Shown: in pieces, positions 23,450 to 36,000 of the stretch | Layout: each line of letters begins with the position of its first letter | How positions within the stretch are numbered: the stretch's first letter is position 1 | DNA from: Anaspis maculata | Taxonomy: Eukaryota; Arthropoda; Insecta; Coleoptera; Scraptiidae | Direction of reading: 5' to 3' | Assembly: GCA_949128115.1 (NCBI GenBank) | Contig: OX421963.1 | Span: forward strand, 80,223,635-80,287,634 | DNA length: 64,000 nucleotides | The notes under the pieces: generated by a model | The model's input: the letters and a program-made list of their open reading frames with translations, nothing else | The model's database searches: none | Told to the model about the DNA's origin: nothing | Position numbers and translations under genes: made by a program

Positions 23450-24842
23450 GGTAGCTGAACTTCGCTTGGAAAAGTCCGAAAAAAGCTTGTTATTTTGTTT
23501 TGATGAGAAAGAGACGTCTCCTTTTTTGGTTCTGTGGGAAAAACGTGAAGTGCAATTCCAACTACGAGCTCATTGAAACGTTAAATGTTCTTTTGGAGAA
23601 AGAATAACTGTTGATAAATGATAAAGGCGATCTGTAATCACATTTGGTCGCGTTTTTAATGCGTAAAGAGGTTTTAAAAGTCAGAAAATTTCATAGGTGG
23701 CTTTTGTAAAACCATCCAAAACTATTCCAGTTCCCGAATTGTCGAATTCAGTATTGATGACCTGACCCTGGTACGCTACTACAGAGGTCGGTTCAGGTCC
23801 TACTGAATCAACTTCACTTTTGTCTGTTTTTTTATTCCCTCGGATTCCTTGGTGTCCTCAAAAACAGACCAGGGTCACCCTTTTGTGCTTGCTTGTTCTG
23901 AACCGAAGCCCATTGCCTACAGTCACAATTCTCCGAAGCGTTTTGGAGTGTGATTTTGTCGTTTCCAAAGCTTCTGGTCACTGGTTGTGTCAGTGATTAT
24001 CTTAATCTTCTTACCGATGTTCAGAAAGAGGACCAGTTTTTTCTTCTGAATGGAAATCTTCACCCTGTGAAGGCAAGGCGCGTCATATGAACTTCCTCTG
24101 GTCGCTCCAGTGACTCTGTTTTTGAACCTCACACGTTTTGATTGCTGCGCCAGTGCTGCTGAACATCAAAGATTAATCAAATGAAAAACATGACCACATA
24201 GCAACCGCCTCACAGCACCGATTGGGACGAATCCACGTCTTGATTTTGACCATTTCTTCAAAGTTTAGAACATTTTTTTTATGATAAAGCCTGCATGGTA
24301 CTAGCAGACTTCCAGAAGTGATTAACAGTAAGTGATGTAGAACAAATCGATTTGAATCAATCTATTTGGGGATCGGGATGCCATAGCAGCACCAAAGTGG
24401 AAAATCGACATAGTTTTATCTACATGGAAAGACAAGAGCAACGTGGAACATCTGGTGAGGATGGATGTGAAGAACGGTGCCAACCAAGTCAACTTCTGAT
24501 TAGAGCGACAAGCATCAGGAAAGACTCGGAAGTCCTAAGTCACGTGGATGAAAAACCCATGTTAGATTGGAAAGTGGGAATATAGACGCTGAACAGTTTG
24601 TCAGAAAAAAGCATGTTTGAATCAGGATAAGAATAACGGGCATTATGCACCTCGGTGGAGGTATCTGGATTGGATGAGTCGCAAGAATCGGGAGTAACAT
24701 AAACTACTGGCGAATTGGCCTGGCTACATGTTTCGTTGGTAAATAATGCCGATCAATCGAACCACCTCACCAGAAGCTGACGTGTTTCCGACCGTTGGTT
24801 ATTCGTTTCTTGTTTCAATCGGTTTGTGCAAACCGAAACAAT
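23450..24842. other. Non-coding, repeat-derived DNA
   Basis: 23624-23690 repeats 14459-14525 with divergence. A segment around 23765-23870 (GAGGTCGGTTCAGGTC and TTGGTGTCCTC) echoes the tandem-repeat region at 19.5-20.6 kb. No gene recognised. ORFs of up to 77 codons have no family features. Confidence 0.4.
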
Positions 24843-25745
24843 TCATCTAAATTTGAAAGGAAACCCAGAGCCATTGGCTTTCCGGGTTTGTGCCCGTATT
24901 GCGTATAGTTTCCCGGGGGCAAAATGTAAATGTGCGCCTCGAGAACTATAGCAACTCGGCGTTGTTTTCAAGAACAACAACAACACAACCGCCCGTGCGC
25001 TTGATGGCGGTTGTGAGTTTTTGCAGCCATCCGCACACAAGACGTTTCGCGTCAAACTAACACGCGGCCCCGCTGATGAATGTAACCAATCGCTCTCCTG
25101 AAAATGAACAGATTTCCTCGCGCCATACATCAAACGAAACTCTGGCTGTCTCGCTTTCTCCGAGAATAAGAAACAAGAAGCACTAAAGCGCAAAGCTCCG
25201 GAATACCCTGCCGGCGAGCAGCAGTAGTACTTCTGCCAGAATATCCGTTGGGGAGCAGTTTGTGATGCGATACAATAATTACGAAGTTTGACAGCGACAA
25301 TTAGCGATAATGCGCGACCGGGGAAAGATTGTTGTGTTTCTGGAGGAGCAGTCGCAGCAAGATTCCCTCTGAGTTTCGCATTATCGCCAGCCAACCAACC
25401 AACCCCCTCCCATGTCGAGGGGGTATACGGCGGTGTGCGATATAATTGAGAGGAACAGATATCGGGACCACTAATTACTCCTCCGCGGTCTCGATAAGAG
25501 GCCGTGATAACTCGCGTTATTAATTTGTCAGGGCTGTCATGTTGCAGTCGTGTCGCGCGGCGTATCTCGGCGAAGAGATCGCTGGCTGAACGCCAATCAG
25601 AAGTTTGCCAGTCGAGATTCGCCCGGCAAGTTGCGTAAATATCGAAGCCTGAATGCTGATGATGATGCCGCACGATCACCGCAAATCGAACCAGACGCGC
25701 CATGTTTCCAAGTAGCCAAGATTGAAATTTTCGTATATATCTCAA
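24843..25745 (-). other. Unsupported 300-codon open frame, probably chance
   Basis: This is the second longest open frame in the window, in GC-rich unique-looking DNA. The product has no recognisable domain, signal peptide or repeat. Its composition is irregular, with runs of R, S, A and Y/C. The ATG has no special context. It overlaps a plus-strand ORF at 25550-25777. In about 50 percent GC DNA one such frame in 64 kb is not surprising. I do not call it a gene, but it should not be ignored. Confidence 0.15.
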
Positions 25746-27470
25746 ACTTGTTTATTAATTCAATAATTAAGATCTGAACAGGCTATTTTCAGAAATATTC
25801 GCGATCAATATCAGCTTCCGCTTGATTAAAAAAGGCAATCGGGGTTCCATTGTTGACGTTGTATCTGTCACTGAAGTGGTGACGTGGTAATATTACGTGA
25901 ATGAGGTCTGGTCAGTATAAAGTTTTCACACGAAGCATTTTGAACGGAATATTCACGACTAGATTTTGCCAATGCTTTTCGAGTGTTTTTGCAGTGCACA
26001 CATTTCCAAGTTTGTTTGGTGAAGACAATCTTGTCGGAGAACGAGGTTTGGTCAGGTGGTCGAAAACGGAACAGATGGAGAACTGGTTGCAATTCAGCGA
26101 TAGTGTCTGTGCCGATTCGAACACGATTTCCCGTGCAGCTCCTTTTTTTTTTGATTGAGCAAAGCAGATATTGGAAACGGGGGATTCTGCCTGGATCAAG
26201 CCAATTCTCGGAGACACGCCATCCGCCCCTTCTTCCATAATGCATGCACAGGGGGAATCCCGCAGCTGTCGCGCCTATACCACGTGGCACGTCTGTCTTT
26301 ACTCCACATGTATATATGTGTACAAGACATATTTATTTAATTTAGTCCGTCTAGCTGTCTAGCTTTGTAAATATCAACTCAAACAGACTTGCAGTCTGCT
26401 CCGAGACGTCGTGAGACACCCTGATTGATCGTCTGTGAATCGCGTCGGCAAATTAACGTGTTCAATATGAGAGAGCTGCGTCAAAGTCTTATTTGCACAC
26501 GGAAAACATGCATCCGCGGTAATGAAACCGCCAGAGCACACAAGGAGAACTTATTGCCGAAGTCATACAAACAGGGCATGATGGTGATGTGCTCTCTTTG
26601 ACTATAAACCGCTTAAACGTTCTATTGACTCTCTGGCGTGTACGCAACACATAAATTTCATATGAATTTGGTGTTTAAGTTGCAGACCGTCTGCACAAAA
26701 ATTCCCGCATCCCTCCAACAAACTCCGCCAAAGACAAGTAGCACGGAGCTTGCAAACTTCAACCCTCCTTGGTATACGCCCGCCGAATCACTGCGCTTCC
26801 CGCAAACCGCCAGTTTGTTTCAATTCAAAACATCATATTCGCGTCGTGCATTCCGTTCCGCTGCTCTATATGTTATTATTTCACATTATAGAGGGCCGAG
26901 ATACGCCATCTCTCGCTCGCTCTTCTCCCATATACCACACACACACATACGATATGAGTATATGTATTTTATGATGAAACTCGCAAGATTTACATATTTT
27001 TGTGCCGGCGGGAGCTAGAACAGGCACAATGGTTTGGAATACATACCACCACCATCACGCACATGCACCATCTTGTTGACCTACAGAGAGAAAGATAGAC
27101 TCAAAAAAAAAGAGGAGAAGAAAATGGAAAAAGGGACGCGTTGGGGCCCGAGCAGGGTACAGGGGGGCGGTATACGCCGGGAGAGTTCCGGAAATGATAT
27201 GTCAACGCGATGCACTATGACTCGCGCCCCGGAATTATCATAGGAATGGGATGTTGTTGCGTCTTTTTGGTCGGCGAAGCTCTCGTATAAATTTCGCGGA
27301 AAACGGAAGGCTTTTTGTGTACCTAACATGAGTATGCAGAAAGCCGACATATTGTGCGTGTGTGTGTTTGCGTGTGATGTATTCTCATTTGCATCGCTTT
27401 TGCGGAGTTCTCGTCAAGATGGATGGTGCTCAAACCGCGAGGTTGAATCAGAATTTGCGTTTTGACAGGA
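25746..27470. other. Host-like non-coding DNA with two dispersed-motif copies
   Basis: Copies of the dispersed motif lie on the minus strand at about 25898-25917 (GAATGAGGTCTGGTCAGT) and about 26040-26060 (GAACGAGGTTTGGTCAGGTG). The rest is CA-rich microsatellite (26936-26955, 27354-27372) and unique-looking DNA. Overlapping ORFs up to 140 codons around 25.9-26.3 kb in four frames show no domain. Confidence 0.4.
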
Positions 27471-28900
27471 CAAAAAGCGGCCAATAGATGATAGATTTGT
27501 ACGGTTACTAACCGCTCAGTGACTGAGGCTGGTCAGTTGGACTGGACGTAATAACTTGCTTTTCAATGCTCATCAACGGGATGATTTTTCCGAGGTTTGA
27601 TGAAGAAAATGAATTGATACGAATATTATACGAATACTGTATTCCTATATTATTTGATCACTTTGTAACGCACTGTCTATTCCTCGAAGGGAATGGCGCT
27701 TTTGGCTGCACTCCATCCGTCCGTCTGTCTATCTGTCACAGGAACTACTCTTCATGGAAAAACTATCGGTATGTTGTGAACGCTAATCGATGACCTATAA
27801 CAGAAGCTGTGATTCAATACGGCCCACGTGTTACGGTTTCAAAAATCGAATTGGCGATACAGAATAATGAAACCAGGGCAACAAAGAAAAAAGAGAGATG
27901 GTTGTTATTTTTCGGGGTTCCCGCTGATTCTGGAAAAGAAAGATCCAATAACAATCGGCCGAGTAGCGATTCAGTGTTCCTCTGCTGTTCCTGTTAATGG
28001 CAAGCAGTACCACCAGTCATGTGATGTGCCTCAAGAACCAAAATTAAAGAAAGCGGTGCTGAACGCCACCTTTGGTTGACAGCAACTTTTCTCTCGTCTG
28101 TCCCAGATGCCAGAGCGTATGGTGAGCTTCTGGAATGTTCAAAGGTACCATATCAGTTCACTACCTTACCGTCCAATCGGCGTTTTCGCCAACGTTGTCA
28201 TTTGGTCCAGATTACCAAGATTCTGCTAATCGTTGCGGTTGTCCCGAAGCTCATGCGTTCAAGACTCGTTGATGGGCAAACCAAGTGTCGCCTCTTGTCT
28301 TTCATGTTACTGTTTTAGAATAAGTTACCTCTTTGATATTAAGCGTGTTGTTGTTATATGTATTATTGTCTCTGCGTGAAGTAAGAGACGTTATTAGGGG
28401 GTAGCTATACCGGTTTACTACACCAATTTCCATTGGGGTAGGACGGCAGTATGTTATTTTCCGTGTAGGTACTCTGTTTCAGTGTCGTCGCTGGAGCTTC
28501 GTTGAGCCCTTCGAGTTCTCGCAGCGTCATCGAAAAGGTAGGTACTTACGTTCTAGTTTGTAAGCCAAATCTCGCGGTATTGCTCACCCTTTCTATTGGC
28601 GTCCTCTGCGCAACGCCTCTTTATTTTTGTTAACACGCGATGTCAAGTTGAACTGTAAATATTCTTGAACCTTTTCTTCCCGATCATAAACCAGATTTTT
28701 GTAGTGTATTCTGTATGTTTCATTCTCCCAATCTCAACTATCTCCACCTCGGAATCAATTACTTTCAATTCGATTTCAACCCGGATTACACGGTTCAAAA
28801 GCACTCTTTCAAGTTGTCGCCGGTTGGAGAAACTGATTCTTTGGGTTAAAAAAGCAGACACACATATACTTAAGTATTAAATATGGTGACAGGGTTCTAG
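27471..28900. other. Retroelement-scrap and non-coding DNA
   Basis: A dispersed-motif copy sits at about 27520-27541 (GACTGAGGCTGGTCAGTTGG, minus). Several plus ORFs of 62-83 codons between 27.8 and 28.3 kb are contiguous and may be pieces of a decayed mobile-element protein, but I could not recognise it. Confidence 0.35.
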
Positions 28901-30600
28901 CAAACAGAAACTTTCAGAGACCTTTGTGAAATCAAATTGTACCGACATAATACAGTTCAGAGCTATGGTGGCAAAGATACAGTATCAAGCAAGCAAAGCA
29001 GAACAAGGGTGTTTCAGCCTCACTGTGGCATCATTCACATCAGTTGAGAGGAACACAAAGATCTAATTTGGAGACCTCCTGAGTCATGAGACAACAATAT
29101 CTTCGGGCTCAGAGCTATAGCAACCAGACACGTTCCAAAGCTCTTTTATATCGCAGAACAAGGCGAAGCAGTGAAAACAGGAAACGGTTGGAGCTTCAAA
29201 AATGTACAAGCGCGTTGCTCGAATCGAAATGTCATCCAAACTGGAAAAGGCCACCTCGAGAAATTTCCAGTGAACAAAAGCCCACGGCGGCTTTCGTTTT
29301 CACTGGCGCACATACCTATACACGTACGCGAACCAAAAGAGAGAAAAACGCTCTCGCATCCCATTCTGGCACCGCGACTTCCATATATGCACCGCATAAT
29401 AACTGCATGTCGTGTCTGATGATGACTTATTAACACTATGCACGCAGAAAAATCCAAAACAGGAGATCCTCGACCACCGACTACGTCCACAAGCATAATT
29501 ACAAAATAAAAAAGCATTTCTCTTTTGCTGGGTCTGTGCAGTATGTGCTCTTCTCTGACACACATTTTCTCTTTTCCCAGGTCGTTTTTAAAATTTATAG
29601 TAGGTATATAATCTCTCTCGCCTCAGCATCTCTCTCGCAGGACACACAAGTGTAGTTGTAGTAGTGGCGGAGTAGTGAAAACGGTGTATTTCGTAATGGC
29701 TGGTGCATGCAAGACTCTCCAAATTAATTGCCGCTTTTGGCCCGACTTGATTTAATAACATTAACTGGAATGGTGCTTAAACGTTACGGCCCATTACGAG
29801 ATATAGCAAGCGCACTACACAGCTCTCCAGCGGCGATGATGTAAACACGACCTCAAAGATATACTGGACTTGCAGTATGCCGTCGAGAAAGAACGAAGAA
29901 AAAGAATTGCGCTAAGTAGCATGAGAGCGATGACAGAATGTAAATTATTTTGCGCTCATTTTCCTCGGCGAAATGACGATGACGACGTGCAGCCAGCCAA
30001 CAATCATAAATATTTATTACGGACGTTTCTGTGCTACTAACGTGCGTTGCGGTTTCGAGCAATTTCGAAAGACAAAGTTGCATTTTCCACGTAAGCGGCA
30101 TTAAGTCTGATGACTCAAAGCAAACTTTTCCACTGATCGCGACAATGACAGAGCCCAGAGTGGTTGAATGGTGGAAGTCAAATGGTAAGTAAATCATTTT
30201 TGATTTGAAAGCAACAAGAAAAAAGCACGAACTTTTAACAGTAATTATGCAAATCGTCGTGTTATGGTTTTATGGCATATGAGATAAGCGCACCGAAACG
30301 GTGAGAGAGCCAGAGGCTGCGCGCGATCTTACCGAAAAGCCGGTTCATGGGAAATCAACGAGGCGACACATACCTGTAACAAACAAAAAAACACGGTATT
30401 ATTACTGCAGCTCGGTTACGTAATGCATCAGCGTTTTAAAAATAGACGTACAAAAATATTTACATAATGGAGAACCGCAAAGTCGAACTCCTGCTGTGCG
30501 CGCCATTAGCGAATTTTTTGCTTAAATTCTATTGAACTGTGTGTGATGAGTTACACATACCGCAACGGTTCAGCAACCAAGTGAGCTCTATCACTATAAT
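28901..30600. other. Host-like non-coding DNA
   Basis: No gene recognised. Overlapping ORFs around 29.1-29.6 kb on both strands reach 139 codons without any recognisable feature. A run of unique-looking DNA with TAATT-rich patches follows. Confidence 0.35.
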
Positions 30601-32640
30601 CATTCGATTAGGATCAAATAATCGACTAGTTCAACTGACCAGATCTCTATCGCTATCCATGATCACTAATATTATCGCGTTTGTGGACACGACATACTGA
30701 GCTTGGGAGAGGTGATCAAAGAAAACAAAAAGGAAAAACATGGAGCGGTAGACCACATGTTCCTCCAAGCACTTCCGATTTGAGCTTTAAATCAACGTAG
30801 TTTGTGATATACAGGAGAGCTCACATAGGCTGCAGCTTTCGCTATGGAGGATTTCAATTCTTCATCCATTCTAGCAAGGACAAAATAGTGGTCTGAGGTC
30901 TGATGCAAGGGATGCATCGTCCAGAACTTTGAGTTATCATTCCATCACTAATTGTAGATGGGACAAGGTGTTAGATCAAAGACTTGGGTGGTTTGGAGAA
31001 TCGCTACTGCGATAGAACTTTCTACACGGTTTATAGGATTTGGAACTATTTGACCTGTAAAAAGCTGAAATTGCCTCCTACTGCTGGGCCTGACGGCGTT
31101 CCTAGTTCACAGGCAATATGAAATGTCGACTAGATAATTACTCAAACTTTTTGAATTCTGTATCAATCGACACAGAATTCTGTATTATTGCACAGAAGCT
31201 TTCTACAAGTCGAAGCATGGCTTTCTGCCTGATTGACTCAACAGGATTGCGGAACTGTGACTTGGCTCACAGTCTTGAAGAAATTGTCCCCCTTAGATGA
31301 TAAACCCAGGAATAGGCCGCCGAAGACTCGGGCAGCAGGCAGCAGACATCAAATTTACTGAAGGATGAACTTAGATGAATCAGCCAAAAGACGACGTGAT
31401 TGACCAAACTCCCACACATAACGGTAAACGTGCTCGTAGTTTTGCAATAAGACATTGGCCGGAGTGACAAATACAGGTGTTCAGAGAACTTTGCGAACAC
31501 TTGGCCTACCGGAACAGGACTTTTCAAGGGATAAACTATACACTGAGTACGATTAGCAAGATGTCTAGCTGCGGGCAAGCAACTTTGCCTTTCTCAGCCT
31601 GCCAAAATTGGGCCGCGGAGACGCCAAGAGAACAATCAAGACATTGCTTTCCGCGATGAAGTGACTGATCCAACTTCTGCATAGGTTCCACTATACGGAA
31701 CTTACGAGCCGTCTAGCTGAAGAGGAACAACCTGCTCTGTCGAAGGACTCCCAGCCCAGTTGCTCTCCAGAGTTGAGCCGCGGTGAAGCCAAAGAAGCAA
31801 TGATAGACTCAAAAGGCTGGACTTTCGCAGGGCCATAACAGCCTATCAGCCTCTGAGGAGACGACGTGATTCACTAAGGTCTCTGGCAGAAAATGTCCTG
31901 CGAGAAGGCTTTTCTTTGTACGATAACTTCAAGAGTTCTAAGCGTTTCGTCAAAGATTCAGCCAGCAGATACTAAGGGGTAGTGAAGTGGAAGAGACTTC
32001 CAAACCGTCTAGCTTAACTAAGTTTCTTCCTACGGGAGGACTCCCACTATTTCCAGTCGCCCCTCATCAGAGTAAGCTTGTGGGGATGTTTTGAAATTTA
32101 GAAGACAATTGCTACATCTCACCTGTGGCCTTATGATTACGGAGCCAAAAAGAGGCCCTTCGATACAGGCTATTCCACATCCCTGCTTCGGGCATAGAAG
32201 TGGCATCCGTCTGATCTGGAATGACCTATTCCTGACAGTCTCATGCGAATAAGTATAAGTACTCTCGTAAGTACGACGTGACCTAGCAGTAAAACAACTT
32301 ATTGCAGCAACTTATTCACAACGTGCTCAGAAGCCACGAATTTGCAAAAACTCATGAATAGAACGACAATAATACGCAAAGAACAAAGAAGACAATTAAA
32401 GAAAAACAGAAAAGGTGACTTTGTAAGAAGAACACGAAGAATTCACATTGTACGACGTTCTAAGCAGAGCAGCAGAAACATAAATTGACATGAAAATGTG
32501 TGGAGGCATAGAAAGGTGTAGAGAGAACCACGGAAAACTGACAAGAACAGGAAAGATTAAGTCCCAACAGGGTCGTGCCTCCTGAACGCGGTAAGGCAAT
32601 CAATATCGATGAAATTTGAGGTATGACGCCAAGAAGGAGG
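30601..32640. other. Decayed retroelement DNA
   Basis: 30628-30655 has a copy of the dispersed motif (AGTTCAACTGACCAGATCTC). 31051-31119 encodes a short LINE-like stretch, listed separately. Between 31.1 and 32.3 kb the plus strand has many short open stretches (for example SLRSLAENVLREGFSLYDNF at about 31880) that read like a protein broken by stops. I cannot assign it to a family. Confidence 0.4.
31051..31119 (+). pseudogene. Tiny LINE reverse-transcriptase scrap (APGxDGIP-type motif)
   Basis: One plus frame gives KKLKLPPTAGPDGVPSSQAI before a stop. The K-x-PG-x-DG-(I/V)-P motif marks the start of the fingers region in LINE reverse transcriptases (normally K-APGPDGIPN). Nothing on either side extends the match, so this is a short relic. 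It supports the reading of 30.6-32.6 kb as decayed retroelement DNA. Confidence 0.4.
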
Positions 32641-34840
32641 CCGGGATGTGGAACACAAAGAGAAGTGGTTCAAGGCCTTGCGGAAGCCCGCCCCGGCAAT
32701 TCTTTCGCACTTCCCCGTGTGCCGTGAGTGCTGAAAAGTGACGAAATGTGCCTTCCTGATCCAATTAAACGCTCTCTCAGCCGACTGCGGGTGTTCGGAA
32801 GGTAATTAGTGCGTCTGAAGCCATCTCTCGCGGCGCGCTCTTCTCTCTGCCCCCGTCCTCTTGCCGGCAGGGTGCGTATTTCGGAGGCGTCGCGATCCGG
32901 CGTCGTCGTCATGGCGACGCCCGCAACTTAAGGTGTTGCACAAGATAATATAAGTTATTTAATGTTGCCCGACCTGACATTCCGCGGCTGCACGACTCGG
33001 GTCGTCCCCATGCTATGTGCCGCCCGCCCTTTATTGTTGCTCCCCATCTTGTCATCCCGAAAGGCGTCTACCAGTTCGCTTCCCCGGCATCTTGAGTCTG
33101 GTTTTGCCAGCGGAATAGCTGGTTGTGTAGGATGACGTAACCGGAAGGTCCAACGGCAAGGGTTGTGTGGAATTAATTAATAATGATATCGACAGGTACG
33201 GCCCAGCCGGCGCCGTAGTTATGCCATTACCAGGAAGAATGCGAGGGCACGTTATCGATTGTGGTATAGGCGCCAGGGCGTAATGCACACCACGTGCACT
33301 TGGACTCGCTGGAATGGAAATACGTCGTCTCTTCCGTCACCTAAATTTTCCATGAATTGCTGAGCAATGCACTCCCCAGGCCCCAGCTTCAAGGGATAGA
33401 AGCAAATCGCTTTCTGATGAACTTTAGAGCGGTTATTTAACCCTAGTTAACGGAATTATTGCCCTGTTTTAACGTTTATTGCAGGGAGGTACTTTAATTG
33501 TGCGTGTGTGTGTGCGCGCCTATGAATCACACCGGCGCTAATTGCCGAACCCCTGGGCTCGTCCACGGCACACACATGATTCATAAGGTTCCCCGATCCA
33601 CCCCCGCCCGGTCGCACCCCAGCGAAAGGTACAGAAAGAGCCGGACAAATAACCGGGTCGTGGAGGGTGAGGGATTTTGTCGCACGTACGTATGTTCCGA
33701 AATTATGGCGTGGCGATTTCGCCAGCAGCACCCCCTAAATTCGTGACTTTGGCCGACCGCATACAATCTCGCTGTCAAAACAACACAAGGAATTAGGTGT
33801 CCCGCAACTCCGGAACCGGCGTAGCAACACGCAAAAAGTGATTCATTCCTCCAGCGCCATAGCAAATAATTGAACTATAAATTGCAAGGCTTTTGGTTTG
33901 ATAGAGAAGACCTCTAGGCCGGATTTATCGTCACCCCCTGCACAACCTCCACCACCGGACCACGTTCCGCAGAGCGGAATTCTATACAAAGTTATAAATA
34001 AAGACGATTCAGGGAGATTTATTTCGGGCCCGGGAGAGAAGGCATGCCCTGACCGAAAGCACTACTTTAGGAAGCGCACTATACAAAACCAAGAAAAAAA
34101 AGCAATAAAACTTTATATAGTTGTACAACTGGCTACTATGCTATACTACTGCCCACATTTATCCTAGAGCCAGCGGATAAAGTGGAATTATGGCGCGCAT
34201 ACGAGTATGAAGATTAATGCATGGGATGTGTGCGATAATAACTCTTCAAGGGAACCTTGAGAGGATGCTGAATGCAACGCTGTGTAGTCTGCGGTGTCCC
34301 ATATGCAGTTTCGCAATACTCAGCCACAAAACGCCACCACTATGCTAAGGAGGTCGTCCATTAATATCGGCGCAATGAGACAACGAAACGACTCTTTGGT
34401 CGCCCGTTTCTGCATAACCGATGCGCGAGATAATTGAAAACATTCCATCGCCGGGCATTTTTCAGATCCTTCCGAGGCCTCGCTTGGGCGCCGGGATACG
34501 GCGGGGAGAGAGAAAGAGAGGATCGTAGTCGTATACCCATCGATTGTTTAGCATTATCCTGAAGAGTATACGGCGGGCTTCTATCTCGCGGGCGTCTCGC
34601 GAGATTAATTAGGCAACTTTTACGTAATGAGGCTCTTACAATAATGCATTAATTAGTAGATAAAGCAGAGATGGTGTTGGTTTAATGGCTACGGTACACC
34701 GCAGCTGAGAACTTGTGTAATTGCACCCTGGTGGCGCGGAATTTTTGGTTCGGGGCGTCTTCGGGGTACGTTTTCTGTGGCAAAGCTCTCGAAACTTTGT
34801 GAGCGTGCCCGTCCAGAATGCCGCTTGAACACCCGGTAGC
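32641..34840. other. Host-like non-coding DNA
   Basis: No gene recognised. GC-rich patches alternate with AT-rich homeodomain-site-like words (AATTAATTAATAATG near 33170, ATTAATTAGG near 34602, CATTAATTAG near 34644). A GTGTGTGTGTGCGCG run is at 33502-33516. The mix of unique GC-rich DNA and TAAT clusters would fit a regulatory region of a developmental gene, but this is only an impression. Confidence 0.3.
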
Positions 34841-35102
34841 AGATCAAGCTCAACCGACCAGATCCTCGATCACTATCATTTCGTCGGCAACTTATGAGAA
34901 CAAGAGAACAAAAGCAACGTGAGAACAATCGGCTTTTGTTGATTTGATCAACCAGCAAGCAACAGTATTTCAACTAAGAAAGCCGTGGGGTAGACATATC
35001 CTCACTCAACAAACTGAAGAAGGTGAAATGGGAAGCAGTAACGGCTTCAGTATGCACTGGTCTCACAGTCGTGAATGATATCGTGAAGCATTGACATAGT
35101 GA
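34841..35102. other. Retroelement-flank DNA with dispersed motif
   Basis: 34847-34879 has a good copy of the dispersed motif (AGCTCAACCGACCAGATCCT then CGATCACTAT). It leads directly toward the LINE fragment that starts at 35103. Confidence 0.4.
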
Positions 35103-35345
35103 TTGTTTGGCCTACAACGCCATTTTCCATATCAGTTACTTCGCTCACACTGGAAGATCACTCAGTTCATTCTTATCTTAAAACCGAGAAAGACTTCCGA
35201 AAACGTTTCCTCGCATATCACTTTTGACAATCTTCTCCGAAAATATTTACACACATTTTTTCTTGAAAAGGTTCAAAAAATGAAGGATTGGCATCTCATT
35301 CTAGAAAGAATGGCGAAAGCAGAGACAATGACAATGGCCAGGTAG
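35103..35345 (+). pseudogene. Jockey-like LINE reverse-transcriptase fragment
   Basis: The 80-codon frame reads FPYQLLRSHWKITQFILILK, then PRKTSENVSSHITFDNLLRK, then FLEKVQKM. This parallels the LINE polymerase stretch FPxxWKxAxIIxIPKPGK-xxSSYRPISLL-xLSKxFEKLxLxRL, with the middle (YRPISLL) lost or altered. The family stretch precedes the first catalytic aspartate. There is no endonuclease upstream and no FADD box downstream. It is a short internal relic on the plus strand. The start ATG is only the edge of the open frame. Confidence 0.55.
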
Positions 35346-36000
35346 TCAACAAAATCAGTCTTAGAAATATGAGATACTGCGCTCCGCTGCTTTCCTGGAC
35401 GCAAAACGGATTGCTTCACACGGAATAACAAAGAAGGTTGCCCGAACTTCTATTAGGTCATAAGATCGTGCCTCGCGAGGAAATACATCCGGGTACGTTT
35501 AAAGAGACAACAGTGGATTTTTCTTCTCAATTTGCACTGCAGATCATCAAATGTTACTTTTTACAAACTCATCAATAGTCTCCCAAGGGAGGACCACTGT
35601 TTGGTCCTAAGCTGTATCACCACCACTCATGTTTCCTTGGATCTGTTCAGCTGAACCTAATCAAATAGCAGTTAAATTGAATGGCCGTAGAATTCTGCAA
35701 GACCAAGAGATAGTGATGAATCTCTTGATGATGATTCAGGTCGGTTGAACTTGATCAAATGATTCAAATGACTGTACCTATTGTCTGGAAGGTTGCACTA
35801 AAGGTAATGACATTTTGTGGTTTGTCTGACGAAACAGCTCGCAGGGATCAAGTTCTGGTGAATTGCTCGACAGAATCGATGGAAGATTTTCATAGTAGAT
35901 CATGTACAAAAACTATAAACCGTCTGTGGGCGATTCGGGGCTGGGCACACTTTACTAGTATACATCCTTCCTACAGCAAAATGTCAAGGATTTGCTACGC
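35346..36000. other. Non-coding, repeat-derived DNA
   Basis: Contains a weak minus-strand copy of the dispersed motif near 35735-35757 (GATTCAGGTCGGTTGAACTTG). No domain is seen in the 81-codon ORF at 35759-36004. Confidence 0.35.
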
